Shown here one piece after another: positions 11,857 to 24,875 of a stretch of 64,000 nucleotides of DNA. The DNA is taken from assembly GCF_001659605.2 (NCBI RefSeq), contig NC_035170.2, forward strand, positions 12,566,502 through 12,630,501, given 5' to 3'. The DNA is from Manihot esculenta (lineage: Eukaryota; Streptophyta; Magnoliopsida; Malpighiales; Euphorbiaceae). The notes beneath the pieces are model-generated. The model saw nothing but the letters and a program-made list of their open reading frames with translations. It was not told the origin of the DNA and ran no database searches. Each line of letters opens with the position of its first letter. Position 1 is the stretch's first letter. The position numbers were made by a program, and so were the translations under genes.

Positions 11857-14800
11857 ATTATTTTTTAGTCCTTAAAATATAGCATAATTAATGAATTCGT
11901 CTTTCTATTTTTAGAACTCAACATTTTTATTTTTAAAATTTAATTCTATCAAATTACAGCTATCTCTGTAAAAAATATTTTAATAACAGAAAAAATGATC
12001 GAATATACTTTCTAAAACTTATTACTTTAGTTTTGAAATTTAATTTTTATAAATTTATAGGTCTTTTTTAAAAAATTGAAAAAAAAATATATTTTCGTAT
12101 ATGAAATATCATATAATTAATAAATTTATTCCTCTATTTTTTTAATTTAATATTTTAGTCCCTAAAATTTAATTTCATCAAAATTCAAGAAAGAAAATTT
12201 CAAACACATTGTGCATAAACAAATAAAAATTTCAATAAATCTAATATTTAAATTCAATGAAGATAATAAAAATTAAAATATATAAAATTTAAATGATTAA
12301 AAATAAAAAGTTAAAATTTAATAGAAATTATTTTATAATATCATTCATTATCAATTACTGTTCGCCATTTAAAAAATTAAAATATCTTTGACATTTTAAA
12401 AAGTTTACTAATTAATCTTTTTATTAATTTTAGTCGTTAAGTATTATACAAAAAAATATAAAATACTTAGTGTAACGATCCGAAATTGGACCGCTACCGG
12501 CGCTAGGATCCAGATCGACTTAAGACCACCGAGACCCGTAGCAAGCCTAACATACAATCTGTCATACCTGATAAATCCCATACATGATCATACATTTATA
12601 TATAACTTTAAACTTTCCATTTACCAAACTCGACCTGTGCATGCACTGAAACTGAATACATCAAAATCCCACACTAGATCTCTCATCAAATGCTCTAGTT
12701 GGGTTAACATTACATACATCAAGTTTGGTTTATAACATTATAATAAAACATTACATAAGGATCATTTATCAAAAGGAATTAACCAAACACTCTAGGGTCA
12801 AGCACAATACTAAACCTTAATACAAAACTATACAATATCTTACAAGACATACATTTCATTGTCTTTCATGTCCACAACTAAACTATTATATACATGATAC
12901 TTTTACTCTTGCTGACTTCCTGGTCTACCTCAAACCTGCAAACGGGTTAAGGGAAAGGGTGAGCTACTAGAGCTCAGTGAGCAGAACATATAAAACAGTT
13001 TATATAGATATGCCATCATGAAATGCGTCATATCACAAACAATTCACATCACGGATGGATTTGTCACCAATAACCCCCTATTTCCTCTTTATCATAACAA
13101 ATTGCCAGGACGCGTAGCATGGGCAGCCCTGGACTTTCTTACATGGTGCCAGGACGCATGGCATGGGCAACCCTGGACTTTCTTACACTGTGTCAGGACG
13201 CGTGGCATGGGCAGCCCTGGACTTCCTTATCATACTGAGGGTTAATGGGTCATCCAAATTCCATCCACATCAACAATAATTAATGCAATGCATCATATTT
13301 GTGAATTCTAATGCAAAACAACCTAATACATATCATAGCATTCGTGATGCATGGATCATGCTAAAAAGGATTTCATTGCTTTGAAAAATAATAGAAGTTA
13401 TGTTCTACTCACCTCTGGCAGATACTGAACTGACTCTGAAGCAGCTATCTCACTGCTGGGGTCCTCGATTCCTCGGGTCCAAACCTACACAGGTGGACTC
13501 AAATGAGGGACCAAACATAAACTAACATGACTCTAAACATCTCCCAAAAAACCCCATAAAATATCACAAAACATTCATAGAAAACATGTAAAGGAAGGCT
13601 GGACAGGGCACTTTCGGCGGCAGGTTCGGCAGCCGAAAGTCCCTCCAGAGCCGAAAGTCACCAACCTTCGGCGGCAGGTTCGGCGGCCGAAACTTCCCTC
13701 CAGAGCCGAAAGTCCAAACTTTCGGGGGCAAGTTTAGGCGGCCAAACTGCCTCCGCAGGCAGGTTCGGCGGCCGAACATGGCTTCGGCAGCCGAACCTGG
13801 GTTCTCCAGAAGGCAGAACCCAAGCCTCCAACATGCATCCAGCCACTCCAATCCTCTCAACTCAAACCAACTCATGCAAAAACATGCATAAATACATTCT
13901 TAAGCATTTAGGGGCTCAAAACTAGCCTATACCCCAACAACATTAACATTTAACATACATTTCATCATTTAACTCACATAAACCCTAACATTATCCATCT
14001 ACTCTAAACATGCATTAAAACTCTCTAAAACCCCTCAAAACTTTCATAAAACATAAAAGAAAGGTAGGACCTCCACTTACCTCTTGAAAATCGAGAGGAG
14101 AGGCGATCCAAACTCGGAGATAGGAGAAATCGAGCTCCGAGGTCTCCAAGCTTCAAAACTTCGTTTTTAGCTCAAAATCTTCAAAACTAAGTTAAAACTT
14201 GTTAAAAACTTGAAGGATTTGAGGGAAACATCAAAACTAACCATGGAAGGGTATGGACTCACCTTTGCCCAAAAATGGGCGAAAATGGAGAGGAAAACTC
14301 GCTCATTTTCGGACATGGGGCCTTTTATAGGTGGCTGGCCAAACCACCTTCGGGGGCCAAAGGTACTCCCTAAACTTCACCATGTTCGGCGGCCGAACCT
14401 GACTTTCTTTCCATGGTGCTTTTCTTTCAAAAACTCAATTTCTTTCTTACTTAAAACCTTAAAAACATGTAAAAACATTTATAAAACATGATTTTACCCT
14501 TTTAGAGGATTCCGACATTCGAGATTCCGCCGGAAAGCATAAATTCCGATGCCGGGATCTAGCCGAATATTACACTTAGGGATTAATTAGTAAACTTTTT
14601 AATAATTTGAGGGACCGGCTAATAATTTTTTCTAAACTATAGCGACTAAATAGTAACATTTTTAGTGATAAAATTAATAAAAAATTTAATTAATAAACTT
14701 TTTAAAATGTCAAAAATATTTTAATATATTTTTTTAAAATTTAAAGACTAAATAGCGAGTTCTTTCATATTATTGGGACTAAATAATAATTTTTTATTTT

Positions 14801-15011
14801 ATTATTGATAAAAATATTTTTAAAATTATATTTATTTTCTTTTTCTTTAATCATATAATCATTGATTTAATATAAAATTTTGACCGAGAAATTTAATATA
14901 ACATTTTGACAGAAAAACTTTAAATTTTGACAGGATTAAATTTTAAAAATAAAAGTGTTAGGTTTTAAAAATAAAGAGATAAATTGATATATTTCAAAAA
15001 TTAAAAAATAA
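11857..15011. mobile_element. TIR element, copy 1 (MULE- or long-TIR MITE-like), split by a solo LTR
   Basis: Absent from duplication copy A (empty site about 8855-8870). Once the LTR 12471-14574 is set aside, about 1.05 kb remains. Its ends are imperfect inverted repeats of roughly 80-95 bp; the left one starts TTATTTTTTAGTCCTTAAAATA and the right one ends with the inverted equivalent near 15011. The interior matches the element at 18061-19165, for example AACTTTTTAATAATTTGA at about 14595 and 18694. There is no coding capacity, and the target duplication is unclear because the flanks are low-complexity. Confidence 0.65.
12471..14574 (-). mobile_element. Solo LTR, minus orientation
   Basis: 2104 bp, starting TGTAACGATCCG and ending ATATTACA, flanked by the 5-bp duplication CTTAG (12466-12470 and 14575-14579). 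It matches, inverted, the LTR at 29061-31122. A TATA-like CTATAAAAGG lies on the minus strand at about 14326-14335. It contains the TTCGGCGGCCGAA motif repeatedly (13610-13800, 14380-14400) and three CCAGGACGCGTAGCATGGGC-type tandem units (13105-13230). There is no primer-binding site or internal region, so it is best explained as the product of LTR-LTR recombination. Confidence 0.88.
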
Positions 15012-16611
15012 TTTTCTCTTTAAAAAAATATTTTTTATATTTAATTATCATATTAAAATTATTAATGAAATTCTACATTAAAAAAAAATAGCTTAACTTT
15101 TATTGATTAAATTTTTTAGTAGTGAAATAACATTTTCAGGCACTAAATGAAGCCTTAAAGTGGTAATTATAAATATATTATGTGTTATTTATTTTAATAT
15201 TTTTTTTCTTTTTCCGATTTTCACTTAGATATAAATTGACCAGTTTGATAAGAGGGAGAAAAATCAAAAGTCAAAGGTCAAATACAAAACAGTCAAATTG
15301 ATTATTTTAAGTTTTAGGCATATAATAACAATGTAGGATTTGTGCAATGAAAATAACAGGCGATGAAGCTTATGTGAATAACGACGAAACTAACTTCAGT
15401 TTTGTGGGATCTCTCTTGTCTTTTCCTTTTCTTTTTCTTTTATTAAAAAAATATTCTTATTCAAAATTTTTTATTAATATTTATTTCTTAAATCTTAGAT
15501 ATATTATACAATAAATTTTTAATTTTATGTGTATTTAATAATAAATAAATTATATAATATTTATTTTTATTTAAAATTAAAAATTCAAAATTAAAAGAAT
15601 AGAATCTGAACGTTTTTAAATTTATTTAAATTTAAATATATTTATCGACTAAATTAAACCTATGAGTTTAATATTTATTTTTATTTAATATAAATTAAAT
15701 AAACCATAAATATAAATATATCATAGAATTATGTTTAGAAGAATGAAGAAATAAATAATTAGAATTTCAATGTCAAAAAAAAATGTAAATTATTTTTAAT
15801 GAAAATAATACTTTTAGTATTACAAATAATTCATTAAATTCTGATAAATTACTAAAACACAAAAAATTCATGAAACGTGATATAAAACAAGTAAAAATTT
15901 TTATTTTATTTTAATTCATATTTTAAATATGTCATAATATATGTAATGTCATTTTAAAGTGTGCATCACAAATTTAAATTCTTATATCATGAGAAAAAAA
16001 AATCTCATTAAAAATGAGCGTTTCAGAATATCAACGGTTTGTTTAAAAAAAATAGAAAAATATTTTTTATTTTTTAATATCAGATTAAAAAATGTAAATT
16101 AATAAATTTTTCTTAAAAATTGATTTTTTCTTTTAAAAAATTATTTTCTTAACTTTAAATTAAATTAAATAATATAAAGTAATTTATTTTTAGATATAAT
16201 TATTTTTTATAAGTAATCAGAATATTATATATTTGGAAAAAAAACAAAACATTAAAATATATTTTTTAAAATAATATTTTATAATGTCTGAAACACTATA
16301 AAAATAAATTAATAAAAAATATTTTTCTAATTAAAAAAATAAATCATCCTCTTTTAAAAAAACAGCATGTTTTATATTTTGATAATATTATTGAAATTTA
16401 TAAATATATTTTATTTTTTAAATTAAAATTAACAATAAAAAATAAATTATTTCTATTAAAAATATATTTCAAAATTTTTTTTATAAAATATATTTTTAAA
16501 TATAAATTATTTTCCATAGAAAAATATAAAAATAAGAGGCTATTTTTTAAAAAAAAAAATTTCTTGTTTTATACTAAATTAAATTTGAATTAGTTGCGTA
16601 GCTTTCAGTGA

Positions 16612-16789
16612 TGACGTTATCAGCAGTAAACACTACTGCCAGCAACTGCTTTCTGAAATAAGCCTAAACCAGCTTCATTTTGTCCCCACAATATCCTCAC
16701 GTGCGCCTTTAAAGCCTTTCAAACCCGTGTCTAAAATGCGTCATCCAGCTGGCCGTCCATGTCACCACTTCCTTCTCCCGCGTATATAA
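16612..16789 (+). promoter_or_regulatory. ERF109 promoter elements
   Basis: A GC-richer region just upstream of the ERF gene holds TGACG (16612-16616, bound by TGA-type bZIP factors), a perfect G-box CACGTG (16698-16703) and a TATA box TATATAA (16783-16789), about 95 bp before the ATG. Transcription probably starts near 16815, giving a 5' leader of about 65 nt. TGACG and G-box elements fit the jasmonate and stress induction known for ERF109 in Arabidopsis; that regulation is inferred here. Confidence 0.65.
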
Positions 16790-16879
16790 GCCCCGCGTCC
16801 TTCAACTGCTCACACAATCCTCCATTTCCAGACATACTAAAAATTAATTCACTCTCTTTCGACTTCTCCAAAATCAACC

Positions 16880-17671
16880 ATGCACAAGCGAGCAAAACTC
16901 ACCGCTTCTCCGACCAACGACTTCTCTCCTCCGCCACTTGCTCCGCCTCGCCTTACCCAAGAACAAGAACTCTCCATCATGGTCGCTGCCCTCAAAAATG
17001 TCGTCTCCGGCGGAGCCACCAACACTGCTACATTAACGGATGTCTCTCAGGAGTTGTTTCGCCTTCAGTTCTCCACTACTGCTGCTACTTCATCACAGTT
17101 CGCCACCAGTTCTTCCGCTACTACTGTTACGGATGGGTTTTGCAGTCCATTACTGCCGCCATCGGATCTTGACACGTGTAATGTTTGTAAGATCAAAGGA
17201 TGCTTAGGATGCAACTTTTTCCCGCCAAATCAAGAGGAAAAGAAAGGGAAACGAAAACGAGTGAAGAAAAATTACAGAGGAGTAAGGCAGAGGCCGTGGG
17301 GCAAATGGGCTGCGGAAATCAGGGACCCACGGCGAGCGACGCGGGTTTGGCTAGGGACTTTCAACACGGCGGAGGAAGCTGCCAGAGCTTACGATAAGGC
17401 GGCGATAGATTTCCGAGGGCCGAGAGCGAAGCTCAATTTTCCATTTCCTGATAACATTGGTAATACTAGCAACTTGGAAGATCAAAAAAGCACCGATCAA
17501 GAGCAAGAGCAGAAAGAAAATGGGAAAACGAAGGAATTTGAAGCGGAAAGAGAATTGGGAAAGGAATTCTGGGAAAAGATTGGTGAAGATGAAATTCAAC
17601 AATGGATGACGATGATGGATTTCGGTGGAAATTCTTCAGATTCTAGCGGTATTGCTACTTCTACATTGTAA
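16880..17671 (+). CDS. ERF109: AP2/ERF transcription factor, ERF109 (RRTF1) type, group X
   Basis: Single-exon gene of 263 codons encoding a nuclear DNA-binding regulator expected to bind GCC-box-like sites. The AP2/ERF domain spans about residues 131-189 ([18 protein letters not shown]...WLGTF...AARAYD). Ala and Asp in AEIRD mark the ERF rather than the DREB subfamily. Before it lies a basic [10 protein letters not shown] stretch (121-130, likely nuclear signal) and a Cys cluster C100-X2-C103-X4-C108-X2-C111 typical of group X ERFs. The N-terminal [20 protein letters not shown] and the C-terminal acidic [13 protein letters not shown] resemble Arabidopsis ERF109 (268 aa), a jasmonate-, wound- and ROS-induced factor. 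The start is the first ATG after the TATA box, in an AACC-ATG context. No intron, usual for this group. The gene appears intact. The paralogue ERF108 is the main alternative name. Confidence 0.93.
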   Translation: MHKRAKLTASPTNDFSPPPLAPPRLTQEQELSIMVAALKNVVSGGATNTATLTDVSQELFRLQFSTTAATSSQFATSSSATTVTDGFCSPLLPPSDLDTCNVCKIKGCLGCNFFPPNQEEKKGKRKRVKKNYRGVRQRPWGKWAAEIRDPRRATRVWLGTFNTAEEAARAYDKAAIDFRGPRAKLNFPFPDNIGNTSNLEDQKSTDQEQEQKENGKTKEFEAERELGKEFWEKIGEDEIQQWMTMMDFGGNSSDSSGIATSTL

Positions 17672-18060
17672 AATTCAATTATATATATATTATTATCATT
17701 TGAGAATTCTTTCACTTTTTTTCGAGAGACTCATTAGTTAATAATTTTATAATGCAAGTTCTGTAATGCCAATAATTCTTTTTGATCAAATGTATACAAA
17801 TTAGTTAACCAACGTCCAATTTAAGAAAATTCTTAGTGATTTTCTTAGAGGTAGTCGAGGGTGGGTGTTTGGTTAGAGGGAAAATTTAAAATAAAAAAGG
17901 TAGAGTGGGACTCACGCGGGCCACGTCAGGATTCGGATACCACCTGATGAAAAGGGCACAAACGCTTGTATGCGCTAAGCGTGTCCACAAGCGCTAGAAC
18001 TTGTCGCTGCCACCTAACTAACACAGACTTCCCATTATATAAATCATATTAAAAAAAGAA
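17672..18060. other. ERF109 3' flank
   Basis: AT-rich 3' region with several AATAAT/ATAATTTT-type sequences that may serve polyadenylation (17690-17790). A short GC-richer patch (17905-18020) includes a CCACGTCAG element. No ORF or repeat is recognised. Confidence 0.4.
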
Positions 18061-19165
18061 AACTTATTTTTTAGTCCATAAAATATACCGTAATTAACGG
18101 AATCATCCTTTTATTTTTAAAATTCAAAACTTTCATCTTTGAGATTTAATGTCAAAATAAAAGGTCTTTCTGTAATAAATACTGTTAGTGACAGAAAAAA
18201 TAATCGAACTATCCTTTCTAGAATATAGTACTTTAGTTTCTGAAATTTAATTTCTACAAATTTATAGATTTTTTTCTCAAAGAATTGAAAAAAAATATAT
18301 ATTTTCATCTTTAAAATATTACATAATTAATAAATTTGTCCCTCTATTTTTTTGAATTCAACACTTTAATTCTTAAAGTTTAATTTCGTCAAAATTTAAG
18401 GAAGAAAATCTCAAATTCAATTTCTATAAACAAACAGAAATTTCAATAAATTTAAAATTTAAATTAAGTAAAGATAATAAAAATTAAAATATATAAAATT
18501 TAAATTATTAAAAATAAAAAGTTAAAACTTAATAAAAATTACTTTTGTGATACCGCTTGAACATTGCTCACCATTTGAAAATTTTATTAAAATATTTCTG
18601 ACATTTTAAAAAGTTTAATTAATCTTTTCATTAATTTTAGTTATTAAATAAAAAAAATCTAAAATACTCCTAATATGAAGGATTAATTAGTAAACTTTTT
18701 AATAATTTGAAAGATCAACTAATAATTTTTTTTAAACTATAGGGATTAAATAATAAAATATTTAATAATAAATTAATAAAAAAATTAATTAATAAACTTT
18801 TTAAAATATTAGAGAGATTTTAATATATTTTTTAAAATTAAAAAATTAAATAATAAATTTTTTCATATTATAGAGATTAAAAAATAAATTTTTTATTTTA
18901 TTATTGATAAAGATATTTTTAAAATTATATTTGTTCTCTTTTTTTTAATTAAATGAAAATTATTAACTTAACCACAAAATTTTGATCCAGAGACATTTAG
19001 ATATGAAAATTATTAATTTAACAGAAAATTTTAAAAGAGAGACATTTAGATTTTGACGAAATTAAATTTTAAGGATAAAAGTGTTAAATTTTAAAAATAA
19101 AAGGATAAATATATTAATTATACTATATTTTAGGGATTAAAAAGTAAATTTTTTAAAAAATAAAA
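18061..19165. mobile_element. TIR element, copy 2 (MULE- or long-TIR MITE-like)
   Basis: About 1.1 kb with imperfect terminal inverted repeats of roughly 95 bp. The left end includes TTTTTTAGTCCATAAAATAT; the right end (about 19070-19165) is its inverted equivalent. The interior matches the split element at 11857-15011. No transposase reading frame. The target duplication could not be fixed because both flanks are A/T runs. The long TIR and lack of coding suggest a non-autonomous Mutator-like element, but this is not proven. Confidence 0.6.
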
Positions 19166-21078
19166 AATTATAAAATAAGATAAAGTACATTTGGTAATCA
19201 TATTTAACATGTGCTCTAAATCATCATATAAAGTAACGAACCAATGTTTGTTTTTTTTATATACATGAACCTATTTTGACATGTGCACAAATGATCACGT
19301 GCTTGAATTTCAATTAAAATTATAAAAATTGAAGATTGGATAAGCAAATTTGAGTCCCACGTTTATCTGCATGGGATATGTACAGTTACTTTACCAACAT
19401 AATTATTAGACAATATTTCTGTGAAAAAAAATAATTTTTTATTTAAAAAATTCCTTGCACAGTATTTATTTAGAATTTTAAAAGTTTTAAATTTATAATT
19501 TCATACATTATAAAAATATTATTCATCATAATATACGTCTATAAAATAAATCTTCTCTAATTAAAATTTTGAATTGAATTAAAAAAGGAGGGATCACTCT
19601 AAAATCTCTAAATTTTCCATTATCCATAATAAAGTTAAGTATAATTATATTTTTAAAATATAATAATAAATATTTAAATAATTTTTCAATAAAATTTTAT
19701 ATAAAATATAAATATTTATTTAGAATTATGTCGAATATAAATCTTATCAATTTTTATTATAATTTATATATCAACACTTAAATCATATAATTTGTTTGAT
19801 ATTTTAATCTTAATAAAATTATATATATATATATGATGTAATTTTTAAATATAAAAATAAATATTAAACTATAATAAACTGCTAGTTATGCAGTAATATC
19901 AAATATTAGAATGAGTCTGATATTTGCAAAAATTAACGTACATTTAATTCAATTATTATTTTTTAATATCAAAATACTTTTAAATTTGATGAAAATTAAT
20001 TATAAAAATCTAAATTAATATGATTTTTTTTTAAAACAAAAATTTAAAAATTGGAAGAATAAAATCTGAAACGATTTATTTAGATATATTTATTATCAGA
20101 CTAAATCTGTGATTTCATATCATGTTATATTTATTTATTATAACACATAATTAATTAATTTTATAACTAAATTCAATCCAAACCATATAATTTTCTTTAT
20201 TGGTTAACTAGTGGTCAACCATTTAAATTACTTACTATATTCACTTTCCATCGATTATTAAAATTAATTTATTAATTAATAATATACTAATTATGAAATA
20301 AAATGAAAAATTATTAACGTTTTAATTGTAAATTTATTAATATATTAAAAGTACAATTAAAAAATATAAATTAAAAAATAATAAAAAATTAAATGAAAAT
20401 AAATAATTAAATTTAAATATTAAATTTTAAATAACAATGAACTAAAAAATATCTAATTAATTTTATAAATGATACACTTTTAAATTTTATAAATTAAAAA
20501 GAGCTTAATTTAAAAATTTTAATTTTAATTTTAATTTTTTAGAAATTAAAAAAATTAAAATAATTTTTATATATTATTTTAATTTTTTTCAGAAATGTGA
20601 TTAATTTAATTTTATAAAAATTAAAAAATAAAATATATTTTGCACATTATTTTAATTTTTTTAAAAATGCGGTTACTTTTACTTTTAAATTTTACACAAA
20701 TTAAAAATTAAAATAATTTATATATATTAATTTAATTTTTTTAATAAATATAATTAATTTTAATTTTATAGAAATTAAAAAATTATTGCATCTAAAATAA
20801 TTATAAAAAAATAAAATAATGTATTTATAAAATATTTTGTAGGTGTAAAAATACAGTTAATTTTTAATTTTTAAAAAGTAAAAAATAAAAATAAAATATT
20901 TAAATTGAAATATTACCTTTTTAATAATAATAAAAATAAAAAATTAAAATTTAAGATATATAATTAAATATAAAATAGTTATTTATAGGTAAATAGTAAA
21001 ACTGGAATTAGGTGGAGAAAGAGAGACCTCTGCACTTTGCAACATTTTTTCTTTTAAATTGCCTATCATGCATTCCAA

Positions 21079-21098
21079 GCGCGGCAGGCTTGCCGCGC
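21079..21098. other. Perfect GC hairpin in AT-rich DNA
   Basis: GCGCGGCA, a 4-base spacer GGCT, then TGCCGCGC: an 8-bp perfect stem. It lies in a 110-bp island (21001-21130) of normal base composition inside several kilobases of A/T-rich sequence. Role unknown. Confidence 0.6.
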
Positions 21099-22849
21099 GT
21101 TACACACAACAGATAACGTGAATCTCTGTCAGCCTTCTATTGTTTTCAATTTTTTAATTATTTTTTTTTTGAATCAAACAATTTTTTTTAATTATTACCT
21201 TTTATTTTTTTAATTATTATTCTTATATAATAATGTATTTATATTATATTATATTATATTATGTTAATAATATTACTTATAATATATTTTTTAAAGAATA
21301 TTTTAATTATTTTTTATAATATATTTTATTATAAAAATACTTAATTAATTTTAACATATTAATTCTGTAACAATGTAATTAAATAGTACTAATAACTTAT
21401 TTACTAATAAATTATTGTCATATTTTTTTTTATAAAATTCTATCTATAGTATATAAATAGTTATTCGAAAAAATTAAAAAAGTTTAAAAATTAATTCTAT
21501 TAAATTTATAAATTTTTTAGTCACTGTAATTTTAAATATTTATATTATTTAATTTTATAAATTTAAATAACATTTTATAATAATTTTTAATCCTCTTACA
21601 TTTTACAATACTATTTCATTTTTTCCGAATCATATTCATATAAAATCTACAGCGAAAGATATTTAACTGTTTATCAACAAACATGTTATTAATACGATCT
21701 AATTTTAATATTATAAAATTAATATATAAAAAATATTATTTATTAAATAAGTATATTATAAATATTTTATTGTATTAACTAATAAAAAGTATGATTACAT
21801 GAAAAATTTTATAAAAAAAATATAATAAATATTTATTGGTAAATTAAAATATATATTATTAAATTTCAATACTATAAAATTAATATTTAAAAATAATAAA
21901 ATAGCCTATCACTGTTAATTTTTTCTTTTAAATGGCTAATCAATATCTAAAATTTATATAAAAAAATCAGATCATTACGATAAAGTATGTCATTCTTTTT
22001 AATCAATTTCATATATTATTCCATTTAATATTTAATTTTAAAACATCTCTTATTTTTTAATTTAATATTTAGTACACTGCTTGATATTTAATTTGAATAA
22101 GATTTTTATTAAAATGGAGCACATGAAATTGCTTGCCAATGTTGAAAATAGATATTATTAAACGTGAGGGAAAACCGTATTATTCCACGTGGTTATTATT
22201 CTTTCACCACCTTTTAGGTTCTGTTTGAATACTTTTAGACAGGCGAAGGGAAATATCCAATGGAAAATTTTTCTATTTTCTCCATTTTTTTTTAATTTTA
22301 AAAGAAAAAAAATTAAGTTAAATAAAATTAATTATTTGTTATTTTTATTTTTAAAACACATTAGTAAGTTTCTATCCTTTTAAATTGTAAACTATAGTTC
22401 TTGTGTTTTCAAACCCTTACCTGTTTATTTACTTTGAATTTAAGTTAGTTTTTTCGACAATGCAAATAAATTGAATTAATAAGGATAAGAGGATAGGTAC
22501 AAAAGGAATCTAGAAAATTTGTGAAAAGTATAAATTAAAAAATAAATTTAAATTAAAATAATTAAAATCAAACTAAATTAAGTATGAATTTATTGCAAGT
22601 ACACGAGTTAACTCACCCTAATATTTAATTTAGATATCGAGTCAACTTGCGATCTATTTGATATTATTTATAATCGTAATCACTGAATTAGAATATAACA
22701 TTAAAAAAATAAAAATAATATCACTAAAGAAAATTAATACCATCTAAAAAAATTAACATCACTCAAAAGAACACCATTATAACACAAGAATACAAGATAT
22801 AAAGATATATGCAACCAAATTAGCACAATCAAAATAAAAGGTAAAAGAT

Positions 22850-23430
22850 GTCAAAACAAATCAACGATAACTACATCGGATTGCCATCAAAGAAGAGATG
22901 CGGTCGAGCTCTTATGGGAGTGGTACTCATTGAACACAGCGGTGCAATCTCGAAATCTCAGCATTATGCGTGAAAGAATTTTCTCCGGCATCATCATGAT
23001 GTGACCCTCCATACGCAGGTACTCAAAAAATTCTCACCATGAACCATCACAGACGTGCTATAGAAAGTGAAAATATAAAAATCGCACCGCCACCATCCAT
23101 GATGAGGGAAATAGATGATGGACCACGGCAGCCAATAAAACCATAAATCAACAAAGCAAATTTCACCCATAAATCAAGATCCATGAGAAAGATAAAAACT
23201 ATACTAACTGATGAGGAGCCGCTAAGCTGAAGCGGGCTCAACATAGGTCACCGACTTCCTCCACCACAAAAGACAAAGAGCCTCACAACTAAAGCAGCAC
23301 TTCAATCAAAACCAAAACAAAGAAACGATGATAGAGACTAAGCCCAAACCCTTCTTTTCTTTTTCTTACTGTGTTCTCTCTCTTCCTTTTTGGAGTTTCT
23401 CCCCCTAATTTTGTTCTACGTCCTGCTAAT
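22850..23430 (-). other. Transcript-like or retroposon-like segment, unidentified
   Basis: A 580-bp stretch of ordinary base composition in AT-rich DNA. Read on the minus strand it begins with a purine-rich leader (GAAAAAGAAAAGAAGGG around 23355) and has short open frames, the longest 65 codons at 23047-23244. Its look is that of a 5' leader of a LINE or an expressed sequence, but no reverse transcriptase or endonuclease motif is seen. I do not assign a function. Confidence 0.3.
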
Positions 23431-24875
23431 ATTTTTTTGTATTTAAATAGTTACATGTATAGTCAAATAACTAAAGTATTATTACTTTTTATTATTTTTA
23501 TAATTTTAAAATATAATTAATCAGTCTTTATAATTTAAGATCGTAATTTATTCGGTTTTTGTAATATTAAAATCACAAATATTTAATTTCTATAATTTTA
23601 AAATTATAATTATTTAATTGTTACAAATAGTAAGTTAGTTAACTTGTAACGGGCCACTTCCACTAGACTTAAAATAATTTTTTAGATTTTTAATTGGATT
23701 AAAAATAATTAATTTAATTATTTAATAATTCTAACAATGTTATTATATATGATAATCAAATCTGCTAAGTGGAAATTAATTTTCCACCGCGTGCTATTTT
23801 TAGTGGGTGTGACATAATTATTTTAAAAAGATAGGTCAATTAATACATTTTTAAAATAAAAAGATTAATTATAAAATTAGGGAGATCAAATGAGTAATTA
23901 TCCTTCCCTAATAATAAAAAGGTAATTTATAAACTAGTTAATTTTTTTTTTTTGAAATGGAACTAGTTAAAATTTATAATTTAGTTTTTATCATTTTATT
24001 AATAAATAATTTAATAATTTAAAATTTATTCTATTAACATAATAGTGTTTATCTTAAATATGTACCGTTAAACTAAAATAATATTTAAATTTTACTTTTA
24101 TAATTGTTTAGTTTTTTTAATTTTAATATTTATAATAATTTAATCAATTAATAGTAAAATTAATAAAATAATTATTTAAAAATTAAATTATTTATTATTA
24201 AATAAATAAGAATTAAATTGTTACTTTTATTAAATTTTAAAAACTATACAGTAAATTACCCAAATAAAAATTGATTGGATGGCTTTTGTTAAGATGAAGT
24301 TGCTTTACTGGTTTGTAGAAGAGGAGGTGATGGAATATTGCCGGGAGAGAGCGCGTGAGGACAGAACTATGTCAACCGAACAGCTAAGAGTTATAATAAT
24401 AATATAAGCACGTGATTAATTAATGTTTAAAAGCTAAGTATGGTTAATGCTTGTAGACCAGACATCATTATAAGATCCTGTCTTTGTGCTTTGCATTTGG
24501 CTATTGCTTTTCGCTAAACACAGTAACATCTTTATTCCTTCCACAACTTAGGATATTCTCCCCATTAATCATATCCTCATCTTGTCTTTCCTCATATCAT
24601 CAGGGATCACTACAGTTCCGTTTTCTTTCACCGACTTAATATTATAATTAATTTAGATAATATAATTATATTTAAATTTTTTAAAAATAATTTAACAATG
24701 AATTTGAATTTTATTTATTTAATACTGACAATTTAAATTTATTTATATAAACAACTAATTAAATATTATATTATTTGAAATATTATAAATTTTATATATT
24801 CTAATTAAAAAAATAGAATAATAGTACTACTAAAATTCAAAAAAAATTATCAATGAAAGATTTTATGTAGATTAT

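Larger units (their letters stand above)
10161..16156. repeat. Tandem duplication, copy B, abutting the ERF109 upstream region
   Basis: Second copy of the 5297-10160 block. The junction between copies is near 10160, where AACTTTG of copy A's end meets the start of copy B. Copy B ends at about 16156 with the same AACTTT sequence and is followed by sequence unique to the ERF109 5' region. It holds the TIR element 11857-15011 with a solo LTR inside. The broken ORF at 10159-10380 corresponds to the equally broken frame in copy A. A GC-richer segment at 11580-11790 matches 8575-8790. Confidence 0.8.
19166..24875. other. AT-rich intergenic DNA with a few GC-richer islands
   Basis: Mostly A/T low-complexity sequence without a supportable gene. 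Exceptions are a small island with a perfect hairpin at 21079-21098, a transcript-like segment at 22850-23430 (separate entry) and an island at 24290-24640 containing CACGTG and pyrimidine-rich sequence. ORFs here are short and show no recognisable domain. Confidence 0.6.

Noticed and set aside
16759..17602. ORFs overlapping ERF109 in other frames (16759-17172, 17200-17397, 17351-17602)
   Set aside because: Shadows of the ERF109 coding sequence. The AP2 domain frame clearly carries the gene.
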